Source: Propionibacteriaceae bacterium UBA5174 (GTDB lineage: Bacteria > Actinomycetota > Actinomycetes > Propionibacteriales > Propionibacteriaceae). From it: a stretch of DNA of 51,609 nt. Position numbers and translations under genes: made by a program. Shown one piece after another: positions 9,407-20,200 of this stretch. Under the pieces are notes generated by a model, which made no database searches, was not told the DNA's origin, and saw only the letters and a program-made list of their open reading frames with translations. Position 1 is the first letter of the stretch; the number at the start of each line of letters is the position of its first letter. The stretch lies in the NCBI GenBank assembly GCA_002413345.1, contig DHWU01000011.1, positions 1-51,609 of the forward strand, written 5' to 3'.

Positions 9407-9418
9407 ACCACTTCTTAA

Positions 9419-9446
9419 GAACGCCGGCTCCTCGGAGCCGGCGTTC
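9419..9446 (+). terminator. strong intrinsic terminator-like hairpin
   Basis: Perfect 13-bp stem GAACGCCGGCTCC / GGAGCCGGCGTTC with a TC apex (in practice a 12-bp stem with a 4-base loop), followed by TGCGTTTCCC. It starts 12 bases after the stop of the DUF5679 gene. The downstream T run is short, so its strength is inferred from the stem. Confidence 0.8.
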
Positions 9447-9580
9447 TGCGTTTCCCGAGCACACCACGCCCTCGATTCGCCTTCGTTTCAACCAGCCGAC
9501 AGCGTCGCGGTGTTGCCGAGTTGTCTCCCGGACCGGCAACCCTATTGCCCCGTCTGAGCAGCTGACGCAGTCTGATTTGC

Positions 9581-10411
9581 ATGCTTTCGGCCACCGACAC
9601 GCCCGTGCGGCTTTCGCATCCATTGATGACTTTTTGGCGCAGCGAGGGCGTTCTGCAACTCGACTCCGCGGGCACCGCGATTGTCTTCGACCACGTCCCT
9701 GAGCAACTTGCCGACGCAGTCGCTCTGCTGGCACAGCCCCGCACACGGGCGGAGCTCACCGCACAGTTACTGACCTTGGATCCCGACTGGATCGATTGGC
9801 TTTGTGACCACCTCACCAACCTTGGTCTGCTCACCGAGTGTCCGCCCATGCCCGCATTGACGGTATCGGTGAGCGGGCAGGGGCCGCTCGCCACCCAGAT
9901 TGCGAACGCCTTAACTCAGCTACGAATGCGGGTTAGTCGCCGAACCGTCGAACCGGGCGATCCCAGCACCGACCTGGTGGTCTTGGCTGATCGCTTCGCA
10001 GAACCAGATCGGGCCCTCACCGATCAGCTGTGCGCAGCTGGCACACCGTTCCTAGTGGTGCGGCTCGAACCAGCTCGGGCGGTGGTTGGGCCGTTGGTGG
10101 TCGCTGGCACCACAGCCTGCCTGCGGTGCGACGACCTCGCTCACTGCCAGCTCGACCGACACTGGCCCAGGGTTTTAGCACAGCTTTGCCAGCGGCCGAC
10201 GATCCCCGATCCAGGGTTATTGGCCTGGGCAGTCGCCACAGCTTCAATCCAGGCGCGTTCCTGGGCCGAAACTGGCGTCGCAGAAGTCTTGGGCCGTTGT
10301 CTGGAACTTGACTTGCCCGACTTCCGGCTACGGTCGCGAGACTGGCCGCCGGACCCGGGATGCGTGTGCGGCTCGGGCACTATGGATCGACTTGGCACAC
10401 TGGCTGGGTGA
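9581..10411 (+). CDS. ThiF/cyclodehydratase-like protein with zinc-tetracysteine motif (Rv3196 type)
   Basis: 276 residues. The N-terminal 80 residues form a winged-helix-like region (LAQPRTRAELTAQLLTLD), resembling the leader-binding domain of azole-peptide (TOMM) cyclodehydratase partner proteins. The C-terminal part is E1/ThiF-like with cysteine pairs CLRC (~residue 178) and CVC near the end, the usual structural zinc site. A complete ATP-binding GxGxxG motif of a true E1 is not evident (VSGQGPLATQ is the nearest), so adenylating activity is doubtful. No short precursor peptide or YcaO gene is nearby. The stop overlaps the GTG of the AarF-like gene by 4 bp (GTGA). Recalled as the Rv3196 equivalent; function unknown. 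Confidence 0.8.
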   Translation: MLSATDTPVRLSHPLMTFWRSEGVLQLDSAGTAIVFDHVPEQLADAVALLAQPRTRAELTAQLLTLDPDWIDWLCDHLTNLGLLTECPPMPALTVSVSGQGPLATQIANALTQLRMRVSRRTVEPGDPSTDLVVLADRFAEPDRALTDQLCAAGTPFLVVRLEPARAVVGPLVVAGTTACLRCDDLAHCQLDRHWPRVLAQLCQRPTIPDPGLLAWAVATASIQARSWAETGVAEVLGRCLELDLPDFRLRSRDWPPDPGCVCGSGTMDRLGTLAG

Positions 10412-11739
10412 ACACTGACACACCCGATGACCCGGACGACCGGCCCCTACCCGAGGGCACCTTCGGTCGAAGCGCCCGGCTGCTCTCCCTGCCCTTAGGC
10501 GCCGCAGCCCGCGCTGGGGTCGGTGCTGGCAAGCGACTACTAGGTGCCGACGCCGACGTGGTGGCTGCCGAATTGAACGAGGCCACCGCCGACCAGCTGT
10601 TCGCCGTCTTGGGTGAGCTCAAAGGCGGGGCGATGAAGTTCGGCCAGATCCTCAGCATGGCCGAGGCCATGCTGCCCGAAGACTTGGCCGGTCCGTTCCG
10701 GACGCGACTACGCCAATTACAGGATTCAGCGCCACCGATGCCATCGTCAAAGGCGCAGGCGGTGCTCCGGTCCGAGTTGGGCGCTGATTGGCGCCGCCGA
10801 TTCGCTGAGATCAATCTCCGGCCAGCCGCGGCGGCGTCCATCGGGCAGGTGCATCGCGGACGCCTACCGGACGGCACCGAGGTGGCCATCAAGATTCAAT
10901 ACCCAGGCGCCGAAAAGGCGCTAGCCAGCGATCTGCGCCAAATCCAACGCCTCGCTTCGGTGATTTCTCCGCTCACCGGCGGGCTCGACGTGGTCGCCCT
11001 GAGCCGGGAAATGACCACTCGGGTCAATGAAGAGGTTGACTACAACCTTGAGGCAACCAACCAGATCCAAGTGGCCAATGCCCTCGACGGCCACCCCAGA
11101 TTCTTGGTGCCGAAGGTTCATTTCGCCACCCGGCGGGTGCTGGTCACCGACTGGGTGGAAGGGCGAAAGCTCACCTCAGTGATCGATGATCCTTTGGAGA
11201 TTCGCAATCAAGTTGCCCTTGACTACGTAACCTTCCTATTTGCGGGCCCAAAACTGGCTGGCATTCTGCATGGCGATCCGCACCCTGGAAACTATCTCCT
11301 CACCCCGGACGGCCGGCTGGGCGTCCTCGATTTCGGCCTGGTGTCGCGGATGCCAGATGGGCTGCCTGAGCCGATGGGCAGACTGATTCGCAATGCCGTG
11401 GATGGCGATGCTGAACTCGTGCGCGCAGGAATGGCTGAAGAGGGGCTACTCACCACCGAGGCCGACCCTGCCGATCTACTCGACTACTTCTCGCCCTTCA
11501 TCGAGCCAGCCAGCGTCGAGAGGTTCAGCTTCAACCGGGCCTGGGCCCAGACCCAATTCCAGCGGGTGCAAGCCAACCTTGGCCCTAAGTCACTCACCGC
11601 AAAGCTCAACATTCCACCGACCTATTCGATGCTCTATCGGGTGTGGATGGGTGGCATCACGGTGCTGTCGCAGCTGGATGTGGAAGCGAACTTTGCTGCC
11701 GTGTTGCGGGAGTACCTTCCTGGATTCGCAAAACCCTAA
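10408..11739 (+). CDS. AarF/UbiB (ABC1) family atypical kinase
   Basis: 443 residues from GTG 10408, chosen because it gives the GTGA overlap with the preceding gene; the frame is open further upstream. Landmarks of the UbiB/ABC1 family: the KxGQ motif (MKFGQILSM), alanine-rich loop AAASIGQVHRG, catalytic lysine in VAIKIQYPG, HGDPHPGN catalytic loop and the LDFG metal motif. These proteins are atypical ATPases linked to isoprenoid quinone metabolism in other bacteria. Actinobacterial members (Rv3197 type) have been tied to stress and drug tolerance, but the substrate is not established. Ends 31 bases from uvrD2, tail to tail. Confidence 0.93.
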   Translation: MNTDTPDDPDDRPLPEGTFGRSARLLSLPLGAAARAGVGAGKRLLGADADVVAAELNEATADQLFAVLGELKGGAMKFGQILSMAEAMLPEDLAGPFRTRLRQLQDSAPPMPSSKAQAVLRSELGADWRRRFAEINLRPAAAASIGQVHRGRLPDGTEVAIKIQYPGAEKALASDLRQIQRLASVISPLTGGLDVVALSREMTTRVNEEVDYNLEATNQIQVANALDGHPRFLVPKVHFATRRVLVTDWVEGRKLTSVIDDPLEIRNQVALDYVTFLFAGPKLAGILHGDPHPGNYLLTPDGRLGVLDFGLVSRMPDGLPEPMGRLIRNAVDGDAELVRAGMAEEGLLTTEADPADLLDYFSPFIEPASVERFSFNRAWAQTQFQRVQANLGPKSLTAKLNIPPTYSMLYRVWMGGITVLSQLDVEANFAAVLREYLPGFAKP

Positions 11740-11754
11740 CTGCCTGTGCGCCAG

Positions 11755-11767
11755 CGCCGATCCGGCG
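11755..11767. terminator. short hairpin between aarF-like gene and uvrD2
   Basis: CGCCG-ATC-CGGCG, a 5-bp perfect inverted repeat in the 31-base gap between convergent genes. It has no T tract on either side, so it is at most a weak bidirectional terminator. Confidence 0.35.
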
Positions 11768-11770
11768 AAA

Positions 11771-13870
11771 TCAAGCCTTAGTGCTGCCCAGGATCGCCAA
11801 GACGGCCTCGCCGTACTGCTCCAGCTTCGCCCGCCCCACCCCAGGCACGGCCAGCAATGCGTCCTGATCGGGCGGGTTGGTCTCGGCGAGGGCCATCAAG
11901 GTTGCGTCGGTGAAGATGCAGTAGGCCGGCAACGAACGCTGCTTGGCTTCAGCCAATCGCCAAGCCACCAGTTCTGAATAGGTGGTCTCGTCGTAGCTGG
12001 CGGGGCAATCGGCATGCCGAGCTAGTTTGCGCTCCGCGCCAGTGTTCAACGGTTTGCCGCAAACTCGACAGGTGTCGGTCAATGCCGTGCGGGGCTTAAC
12101 CCGCTGCCGTTTGCGCACCGGCTGACCGGTCGGACGCCCGGCGATCCCGTCCAGAAATCTGGACGGCTGCCGATTACCTGCACCAGAGCGCCTGGCCCGC
12201 GCCCAACTGATCTGCAAGGCACTCTTTGCCCGAGTAAGCCCCACATAAAACAGCCGAGCTTCCTCGGCCAGTTCAGCAGGACCTGAGGCCAATGAGAGCG
12301 GCAAGGTACCTTCGGTCACCCCGACAAGCGCAACTCCGGCCCATTCCAGACCCTTCGCCGCGTGCAACGTGGACAAGGTCACACCATCAGCGCTCAGCGG
12401 ATGCTCGGCATTCGCGCGTTGTTCAATCTCGGCAGCGAAGGCACCTAAATCAGCACCGGGAGTGGCCGCCACCAGGTCTTCAGCCAGCGCTAGTACTGCA
12501 GACAGCGACTCCCAACGCTCACGCACCCGCCCCTGACCGGACGGCGCCTGCTCGCTCCATCCAGTCTTGATCAGCACGCCTCGGCAGGCCTGCACTGCGG
12601 GCACCACCGAGTCACGGCGTGCAGCCTTAACTAGTTCAGTGATGACTTGGCGAACCTCAGCCCGCTGGTAGAACCCTTCAGTGCCCCGCACTACAAAGGG
12701 CACTCCCGCGCCAGACAACGCGGCCTCAAACAACGGCGACTGCGCATGCACCCGATAGAGCACAGCCAATTCCCGCCAGGGGATCCCCGCCTCGTGCTGG
12801 TCAACCAACCATTTGGCTACCAGGGCTGCTTCGTCCAACTCATTAGCGCACCCAATGATTCGCGGCTCGGCGGCCGGTGGACATTGCGACATCAAGGTCA
12901 CCGCGCCGATGCCGGTATTGCGGGCCACTTTGTTTGCCAGATCCACCACTTGCGGGCTGGAGCGGTAATCGCGGACGAGCCGAATCAGGTTGGCGTTCGG
13001 ATACCGATCGGCGAAGCTAGCTAAGAATTCCGGACTGGCGCCAGCAAAGGAATGGATGGTCTGCGCCGGGTCACCCACCACACAGTGGTCAACGCCATTC
13101 CCCCACCAAAGATCAAGCAGACTTTGTTGGATCGGGCTCACATCCTGGTACTCGTCAACCAGGAGATGGCGGTAGGTGTCGCGCACTTTGTCGGCGATAT
13201 CGCCACGCTCACTCAGCAACGCGACCGTGCACAGCAGGATGTCATCGAAATCAATCACTCCCCGTTCAGCCTTGGCCCGTTCGTAACCCCCGAGAACCTG
13301 TCCGACCTGAGCCGCGGTCAACCCAGCCACTTCACGACCAGCCGATTCCGAAATTTCGGAGTACTCCGCTGGGGCGACGTTGGTCACCTTTGCCCAAGAC
13401 ACTTCGGTGAGCAGATCACGCAACTGGCCTGAATCTGGGGCCAGGCGAAGCTTGCGGGCCGCAGCAGCGACGATCGAGGTTCGCTCATTGCTAACTTGCG
13501 GCAATTCGGCGCCGAAAGCCTGCGGCCAGAAATATTGGCATTGCCGCAAGGCGGCCGAATGGAAGGTGCGGGCCTGCACCCCACCCAATCCCAATCCACG
13601 TAGTCGAGTGCGAAGCTCGCCTGCGGCACGGGTAGTGAAGGTCAGCGCCAGCACCGAACTAGCCTGATAAGCCCCACTGGCCGCACCGTAGGCGATCCGG
13701 TGAGTGAGCGCCCGGGTCTTGCCGGTGCCAGCCCCGGCGATTACTACTACTGGTGCCCCAAAAGTGGTCGCCACCTGGCGCTGCTCAGCATCCAAGCCAG
13801 CCAGCAGGCGTTCAGTATCCAGCTCCACGCAGGCCACCCTAGGGCAAGCCACTGACGCTGCTTCAACCAC
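11771..13870 (-). CDS. uvrD2: ATP-dependent DNA helicase UvrD2 (SF1A with HRDC domain)
   Basis: 699 residues. Motor motifs in order: GAGTGKT (Walker A, ~residue 47), DEYQD, GDPAQTIHSFAGA, YRSSPQVV, TLHAAKGLEW and VGLTRAK. After ~residue 600 comes a zinc-type linker and a C-terminal HRDC domain (LPAYCIFTDATLMALAE ... GVGRAKLEQYG), which together define UvrD2 rather than UvrD1/PcrA. The linker reads CxxC-x14-HxxC where mycobacterial UvrD2 has four cysteines. Start: GTG 13870 has GAGG five bases upstream; GTG 13828 is a second option that would remove 14 residues. Role: 3'-5' DNA unwinding in repair, essential in mycobacteria. It is divergent from recC. Confidence 0.95.
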   Translation of the reverse strand: MVEAASVACPRVACVELDTERLLAGLDAEQRQVATTFGAPVVVIAGAGTGKTRALTHRIAYGAASGAYQASSVLALTFTTRAAGELRTRLRGLGLGGVQARTFHSAALRQCQYFWPQAFGAELPQVSNERTSIVAAAARKLRLAPDSGQLRDLLTEVSWAKVTNVAPAEYSEISESAGREVAGLTAAQVGQVLGGYERAKAERGVIDFDDILLCTVALLSERGDIADKVRDTYRHLLVDEYQDVSPIQQSLLDLWWGNGVDHCVVGDPAQTIHSFAGASPEFLASFADRYPNANLIRLVRDYRSSPQVVDLANKVARNTGIGAVTLMSQCPPAAEPRIIGCANELDEAALVAKWLVDQHEAGIPWRELAVLYRVHAQSPLFEAALSGAGVPFVVRGTEGFYQRAEVRQVITELVKAARRDSVVPAVQACRGVLIKTGWSEQAPSGQGRVRERWESLSAVLALAEDLVAATPGADLGAFAAEIEQRANAEHPLSADGVTLSTLHAAKGLEWAGVALVGVTEGTLPLSLASGPAELAEEARLFYVGLTRAKSALQISWARARRSGAGNRQPSRFLDGIAGRPTGQPVRKRQRVKPRTALTDTCRVCGKPLNTGAERKLARHADCPASYDETTYSELVAWRLAEAKQRSLPAYCIFTDATLMALAETNPPDQDALLAVPGVGRAKLEQYGEAVLAILGSTKA

Positions 13871-13990
13871 ATCAACCTCGCGCCGAAACGACTCCGCCTA
13901 GCATCCGGCACTACCGATGACGAGGTTCGCCGCTTACCGGCCGGGCCTTGGGTACAACTGTCTGAGCTGGAGCCTAGGCTGTGGCCCATC

Positions 13991-16900
13991 ATGGAGATTC
14001 GTCACGCAGCCGATGCTGTTCACTTGGCTCAGCAACTGGCGCAGCTGTGGTCCCGGCGGCGCGACGATCCGTTCACCTTCGATCTGGCGGTGGTGCCGAG
14101 TCCCGGTTTTCAACGGTGGATCTCGCAGCAGTTGGCCTTGGCTGACGGGCCAGATGGAATCTGCGCCGGGGTGGAGTTCACCAGCGCCGCCCGATTACGG
14201 ACGCAACTGTTCGGCGCCCAGGATCCTTGGCGTCCACAACGCTTGGCCTGGCTGATTCAACGGATCGTGCTGGACCCAGATTGCCCAACTGCCTTGAGCG
14301 TGCTGCGGGACCACCTGGACGCCTCGCGGGAAACCTATTCCGCCACCACGCGAATCGCTGGCCATTTCGCCGGCTATGCCGAACACCTGCCCGCCATGCT
14401 GCACGCTTGGGGCCGTGGCGAGGATGTTGATCCCAGCGGGGCGCCGTTGGCCGACAACGCCTGGCAGGCGGAGTTGTGGCGACTCCTGGGCGCCACGGTA
14501 GGCACCGATCCGGTGCAAAACCGAGCTGAAGTCTTGGCCCGGCTCGATGCTGGCCCGACACCGGATTTGCCTCACCGGATTGCGGTGCTGGCTCCCACTC
14601 AACTGAGCTCAGCAACCTTGGAGCTGTACCAGGGGCTCTCCAAACACCACCAGTTGGACCTGTTATTACTCACCCACTCCCCTAGCCGCCGCCTGGTGGG
14701 CGCCTCAGATTTGCGACGGACCAAGCTGCACCGTCCACCGGGCCACCCGTTGAACCTCACTCTCGGCGCAATCCACGATGAACTGACATTACTCACACCT
14801 GATCCGGAAGTGTCCCTGGCCCTGAACGTCTCGCAGCACTCAGACAACCTCTTGGGCTGGCTGGCAGCTGATTTGTGCGCTGACCGGCAGCCCACCCCTC
14901 GTCAGCTGCAGCCAGGTGATCGTTCGATCCAGGTGCATCTATCGCATGGCCCGTCTAGGCAGATCGAGGTCTTACGCGAAGTACTGGCCGAACTATTCGC
15001 CGCCGATCCGAGTCTGGAACCACGGCACGTCGCGGTGCTCACTCCAGACGTTGAAGCGATCGGCGCCCTATTGGACGCCGCCTTCGTGCCCCAGCCAGGC
15101 GCCCCCGGTCACCCGGCCCAACAATTCCGGCTCCGCCTGGCCGACCGGACACTTGCCCAAGTCAATCCTTTAGTGGGGCTGCTCCTGACCCTGCTACGTC
15201 TGCCGGATTCGCGAATCGAGGCGTCCACGCTCTTGGAGTTTTGTGCCGCTGAACCGGTTGCCAAGCGTTTCGGATTCAGCATCGAAGCTCGCGAGCGGCT
15301 TGCTGATCTGGTGACAGCAGCTGGCATTCGGTGGGGCCTGAATGCCACCCAACGTGCCGATTACGGTCTGGGCGGGCTGGCCCACAACACTTGGCTGTCT
15401 GGGCTGCAGCGAATGCTGCTTGGCGTGGCACTATCAGAGCAGGATCTGGTCGCAGTGGGCACCGTGCTACCACTGGACGACATCGATTCTTCCGACATCG
15501 AGCTGATCGGCGCACTCACTGAGCTGATCGGTCGACTGTCCCGCTGGCTGACTGAGATCAGCCAACCAGCCACTCTGACCGAATGGGTGTCGCGCTGCCG
15601 CGCCGGACTGGATGCCTTAATCAGCCTTGCCCCAGCTTCGGAATGGCAGTTGGCCGATCTGCTCGCCGGATTGGCTCGACTGGCCGAATCCGGCGATGCG
15701 TCCGGCCAAACCAAAATCAGTCGCCACGCCGCACTGACCGCGATTGAGAACGAGTTTCGTACTTCGCCAGCCCGTGGCGCTTTCGGAAACGGCTCCGCGG
15801 TAGTGGCTGGTCTGTCCTCGCTCCGCAATGTTCCGCATCGGGTAATCGTCCTGCTCGGCTGGGATGCCGACCGCTACCCCCGCACCGGACGGCGGCACGG
15901 GGATGACCTGCTTGGCCTAGACCCACCGATCGGTTCACCGTCACCAGCTTTGACCGACCGAGGCGCCCTTTTGGATGCCATTCACGCCGCCTCGGATCAT
16001 CTGGTGGTGATCGGTCGAGGCCGCAGTGAAGCGACTAATGCCGAGGTGCCACTGGCCGCCCCGATCGCCGAACTCCTAGAGGCTTTGGATGCGACCGCGG
16101 TGACCGCCGCGGGAAGACCAGCTTCGCAAGCCATCACGGTGCACCACCCACTCCAGCCTTTCGCTGCCGAATATTTCACCGCAGGCAGCGGCCTCAGGAG
16201 CGTCGACCAGTTGGCATTCCGTGCGGCTCAAGTGTGCCTGGTTGACGTCGCTCCACCCCGGGATCGCTATGCCCTGGAACCGCTTGAACCGTTGAATTTC
16301 GACCAAGGCATCAATCTTGATGAGCTCACTGGCTTCTTTCGCCACCCGGCCCGTGCCCTGCTCAAGACCCGGACCGGAATCAGCCTCGGCGACACCGATC
16401 AACCCTCAGATGAGATCCCGGTGGAACCCAACGGTTTGGAGCGCTGGCAGATCGGAAACCGGGTACTTCGCCGCCTCAATGATGGCATCGCACCGCAGCT
16501 GGTCGAGCGGGCCGAATGGCTCCGCGGCCAGGTGCCGCCATTCGAGCTTGGCCGCCAAGTCATGTCATCGGTCTTGGCCGACGCCCGCCGTACGCTTGCC
16601 GGAGCCCCACCACCAGGAGAGTCCACCCAGCATGATCTGCAGCTATCGGTGCCGGTCCCTGGTCTGGGCGAGGTGAACTTGGTCGGGCGGATTCCGACCC
16701 GAGAACACACCTTGTGGCAGGTCGAATACTCCAGCCTGCAACCCAGACAGAAGCTAACCTCCTGGATTCGATTGCTCGCCTTAGCTGCAGCGGAGCCGGG
16801 CGAAATCTGGGACGCCCGAGTGATTGGAAAGGGCTATCGGGTGCGCTACGCCGCACCGCCAGCGCCGGTTGCTTTGGAGCTTCTCGGACGCTACCTGGCC

Positions 16901-17200
16901 ATCTATTCCCTCGGCATGACCCGTCCGTTACCCGCGCTGCCCAGGCTCAACGCCGAATGGGCGAATCTGCGAGCGACTGGGCGCGATCCACATGATCCGT
17001 ACCTGACCAAAAGCCTGCGTCGCTGTTGGGATTGGGAATCCGACCTCGCCTGGGGCAAGTTCTTCGACTATCCCGACGTCCTTGCGCTGCCACTAGCTGA
17101 GCTGGACATTCCCGGCGCAGCCCAAGGTGAAACTACGCTGCTTGGTGCTCTGGCCACCAGCATCTGGGCTCCGGTACTCGCCGCGGAGGTGGCCTCATGA
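13991..17200 (+). CDS. recC: RecBCD enzyme subunit RecC
   Basis: 1069 residues, the usual size of actinobacterial RecC. It has helicase-like folds without a Walker A motif, as expected for the inactive helicase/nuclease scaffold that recognises Chi and splits the strands. N-terminal signature DLAVVPSPGFQRWISQQLA; other recognisable parts are IQVHLSHGPSRQIEVLREVL and LLTLLRLPDSRIEASTLLEF. First gene of recC-recB-recD, overlapping recB by 4 bp (ATGA). There is no clear ribosome site. A TAGGCT hexamer (13975-13980) ends ten bases before the ATG, so a leaderless mRNA is possible. Confidence 0.94.
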   Translation: MEIRHAADAVHLAQQLAQLWSRRRDDPFTFDLAVVPSPGFQRWISQQLALADGPDGICAGVEFTSAARLRTQLFGAQDPWRPQRLAWLIQRIVLDPDCPTALSVLRDHLDASRETYSATTRIAGHFAGYAEHLPAMLHAWGRGEDVDPSGAPLADNAWQAELWRLLGATVGTDPVQNRAEVLARLDAGPTPDLPHRIAVLAPTQLSSATLELYQGLSKHHQLDLLLLTHSPSRRLVGASDLRRTKLHRPPGHPLNLTLGAIHDELTLLTPDPEVSLALNVSQHSDNLLGWLAADLCADRQPTPRQLQPGDRSIQVHLSHGPSRQIEVLREVLAELFAADPSLEPRHVAVLTPDVEAIGALLDAAFVPQPGAPGHPAQQFRLRLADRTLAQVNPLVGLLLTLLRLPDSRIEASTLLEFCAAEPVAKRFGFSIEARERLADLVTAAGIRWGLNATQRADYGLGGLAHNTWLSGLQRMLLGVALSEQDLVAVGTVLPLDDIDSSDIELIGALTELIGRLSRWLTEISQPATLTEWVSRCRAGLDALISLAPASEWQLADLLAGLARLAESGDASGQTKISRHAALTAIENEFRTSPARGAFGNGSAVVAGLSSLRNVPHRVIVLLGWDADRYPRTGRRHGDDLLGLDPPIGSPSPALTDRGALLDAIHAASDHLVVIGRGRSEATNAEVPLAAPIAELLEALDATAVTAAGRPASQAITVHHPLQPFAAEYFTAGSGLRSVDQLAFRAAQVCLVDVAPPRDRYALEPLEPLNFDQGINLDELTGFFRHPARALLKTRTGISLGDTDQPSDEIPVEPNGLERWQIGNRVLRRLNDGIAPQLVERAEWLRGQVPPFELGRQVMSSVLADARRTLAGAPPPGESTQHDLQLSVPVPGLGEVNLVGRIPTREHTLWQVEYSSLQPRQKLTSWIRLLALAAAEPGEIWDARVIGKGYRVRYAAPPAPVALELLGRYLAIYSLGMTRPLPALPRLNAEWANLRATGRDPHDPYLTKSLRRCWDWESDLAWGKFFDYPDVLALPLAELDIPGAAQGETTLLGALATSIWAPVLAAEVAS

Positions 17201-20200
17201 CCACCTTCCACGCCAGCAATTCGCTGCCCACTTTCGATCCGGCTGGCCCACTGCCCACCTCGACAGTGCTGCTTGAAGCCAGCGCCGGTACCGGCAAAAC
17301 TCACGCCATCGCCGCCTTGGCCACTCGCTATTTGGCCGAAGGGGTTGTCGAAGTGGATCGGCTCGCGGTGATCAGCTTCAGCCGGGTCGCCTCCGATGAA
17401 CTGCGCTCGCGGGTTCGCCAGCGGCTGCATGCCACCGCCGAGTTGTTGGCCGCCGTCTTGGCTGGCACTCTCAGTGGAGATCAAGTTGATCCAACCGATC
17501 AGCTACTCATCACCGGAGACGCTGAAGCGTTGTCACTTCGGCTGGCCAGACTTCGCACAGCCATCACCGGCTTGGATGGTGCGGGCATCATGACCATCCA
17601 CCAGTTCTGCCAGGCCATGTTCGATGAACTCGGCGTCTGGGCCACCGAGGATCCCCAGGCCAGCCTGGTCGAGGATCTCAGCCAGCTGACCGAACAAGTA
17701 GTCAGCGATCTCTATCTGGCTCGCTACGCCAGCTCGTCCGAACGCCCCTTTGACTTGACCACCGCTCGGCGCCTGGGGGTGGCCGCGGTCCAGCTCGGCG
17801 ATACTCCGCTGGTGCCGATCCAAGCCGACGGGCTTGCCTTGGCTCGGCTCGATTTCGCCAACCAGGTACGTGTCGAACTAGCCCGTCGAAAGCGACAACT
17901 GGGGCTCTACTCCTTCGACGATCAGCTGATCCGACTACGAGATTCGCTGCGCAAGGCAGCTGGGACCGCTGGCGCCGAGCGGCTGCGTAGACGCTGCCAG
18001 GTGGTGCTCGTAGACGAGTTCCAAGACACCGATCCGGTGCAGTGGGAGATCCTGCGCGACACCTTCGCTGGCAAGGTGCCGCTGGTATTGATCGGTGATC
18101 CCAAGCAGGCCATTTACGCCTTCCGCGGCGCCGACGTGGCCGCCTACTCGCAGGCAGTAGCCGCCTCTGCCGAGCGCTATTGCCTCAACATCAACTACCG
18201 CGCCGATGCTGCGGTGGTCGCTGCCGTCAGCTCCCTATTTGGCAGCGTCAGCCTCGGCGCTGGCGTGAATATCGAACCGGTAAAGGCCGCACACCTTGAG
18301 CGGCGACTTATCGGCGGGCCACCGGCACCAGTGCGACTGCGCTGTGTGGCCTCCGAAAAGGCTTTGGATGCTGGCTCGGCACGCAGCCAGATCGATACTG
18401 ACCTGGTTGCTGAGGTGATCGGCCTACTCAGCAGCGGGGTCAAGGTGGACACCACTGAGGGATCACGGGCACTGGCCGAACGTGACATTGCGATCTTGGT
18501 CAACACCAACCGGCGAGGCCGCGAATTGGCTGCCGCCTTAGCTGCCGCCGGAGTAGCCGTGGCCTTCTCCGGTTCAGATTCGATTCTGGCTTCGTCGGCC
18601 GCGCACGACTGGTTGCTGCTGCTGCGCGCCCTCGAACAACCACATCGCGCGGCCGTGCGGGAGGCGATTCTCACTGATTTCGTCGGAGCTGATCTAACTG
18701 CGCTTGCCCGCGCCGATGACAATCAACTCACCGCATGGTCGGGGCTATTGCAGCGCTGGGGAAGACTGCTGGCAAATCAGGGAGTGGCCGCACTGTTTGC
18801 CACCATCCAAGCTGATTCGGACGAGGTTGCCGGCGGGCTGGCCGAGCGCCTGCTGCGACGACGCCGAGGTGAGCGCAATCTCACCGATCACCGCCACTTG
18901 GCCGAGATTCTCCACGCCCAGTTCACCGCTGGGGTACGGGGACCGGCCTTGGTTGCCTGGTTGACCGACGAGATCGAGCGCCACGACGGTTCCGCTGACC
19001 GCACTCGACGGCTAGAAACTGACCGCCAGGCCGTCCAACTCATGACGATCCACAAGGCCAAGGGTCTGCAATTTCCGGTGGTGTTACTACCGCAGGCTGC
19101 CGACCTCTACCTCTCAGATGAGGACGATGGCGGCAAGCTCGACTTTCACGATGAATCCGGCGTCCGAGTGCTGGATCTGGGTGGCAAAGAGGCCCCTGGC
19201 CGAGCTCGACGCTGGCAGCTGCAGGGCCTCGAACAGGCCGAAGACCGCCTGCGGGGGTTGTACGTGGCCGCCACCAGAGCGCAATCGGCTTTAACCCTGT
19301 GGTGGGCGCCGACTTACCGCAATACCGAGGCTTCACCACTACACCGCTTGCTCTACCGCGATCCGACCAAACCGGGCACGCCGGCTCCGTCCTATCCGCT
19401 GGACGAAGCGGCTGGTTGGCGTCCACCGCAAGAGTTGGCTTGGCTGGCCGCAGCCGGGATCGCGGTCGAGTCATGCAACACCGAGGCAGTGGCTGGGCTG
19501 GCGCCGCGCAATACCTCGGCCACACCGCTAGTAGCACCATCTTGGCAGCGCCGAATCGATCAGCTGTGGCGGCGCACTTCCTACTCCGGGCTCACCGAGG
19601 CAGTGCATTCTCGGCCACCGGAGGCCCTCATGGTTGAAGCCATCACCGCTGACGAGCCGGAACCCGATGACCACCAGCTTCCAGCGCCAGCCCAGGGAGT
19701 CGCTTCACCGATGGCCGCACTACCCGGAGGTACCTCCTTCGGCAGCTTGGTGCACCAAGTATTCGAGAACCTCGATTGGCACACCGACGACGTCTCGGTG
19801 TTAGCCGAACGGCTCTTGGCGGCGACCACCGACGCCACTTTGCGCTACTCGATCAGTGGGTTGACGCCGCAAGTGTTAGCTCAGGCGTTGCAACCAAGCC
19901 TGTTAACTTCGCTGGGGACGCTGACCGACGGGCGGGCCCTGGCAGATATCGCGATCGGCGATCGGCTCAGCGAGTTGGATTTCGAGTTGGCCTTGGGACA
20001 GGACCAATCCAGAACCACTCTGGGCGAGGTCGCCGAATTGTTGCGCCGCTGGCTGCCAGCCGATGATCCGCTGGTTGATTACCCCTCGGATCTGGGTGCC
20101 GAACCACTCGCTGGCCAGGTGCTGCGCGGATTCCTGACCGGCAGCATCGACTCGGTGCTGCGGATTGTGTCGGCGGACGGACCGCGCTTCGTGGTCGTCG

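Noticed and set aside
13871..13990. SOS (LexA) box between uvrD2 and recC
   Set aside because: No GAAC-N4-GTTC-like sequence is present in the gap.
13917..14255. 112-codon frame overlapping the start of recC
   Set aside because: A shifted frame of the RecC N-terminal region; no domain, while RecC is conserved from 13991.
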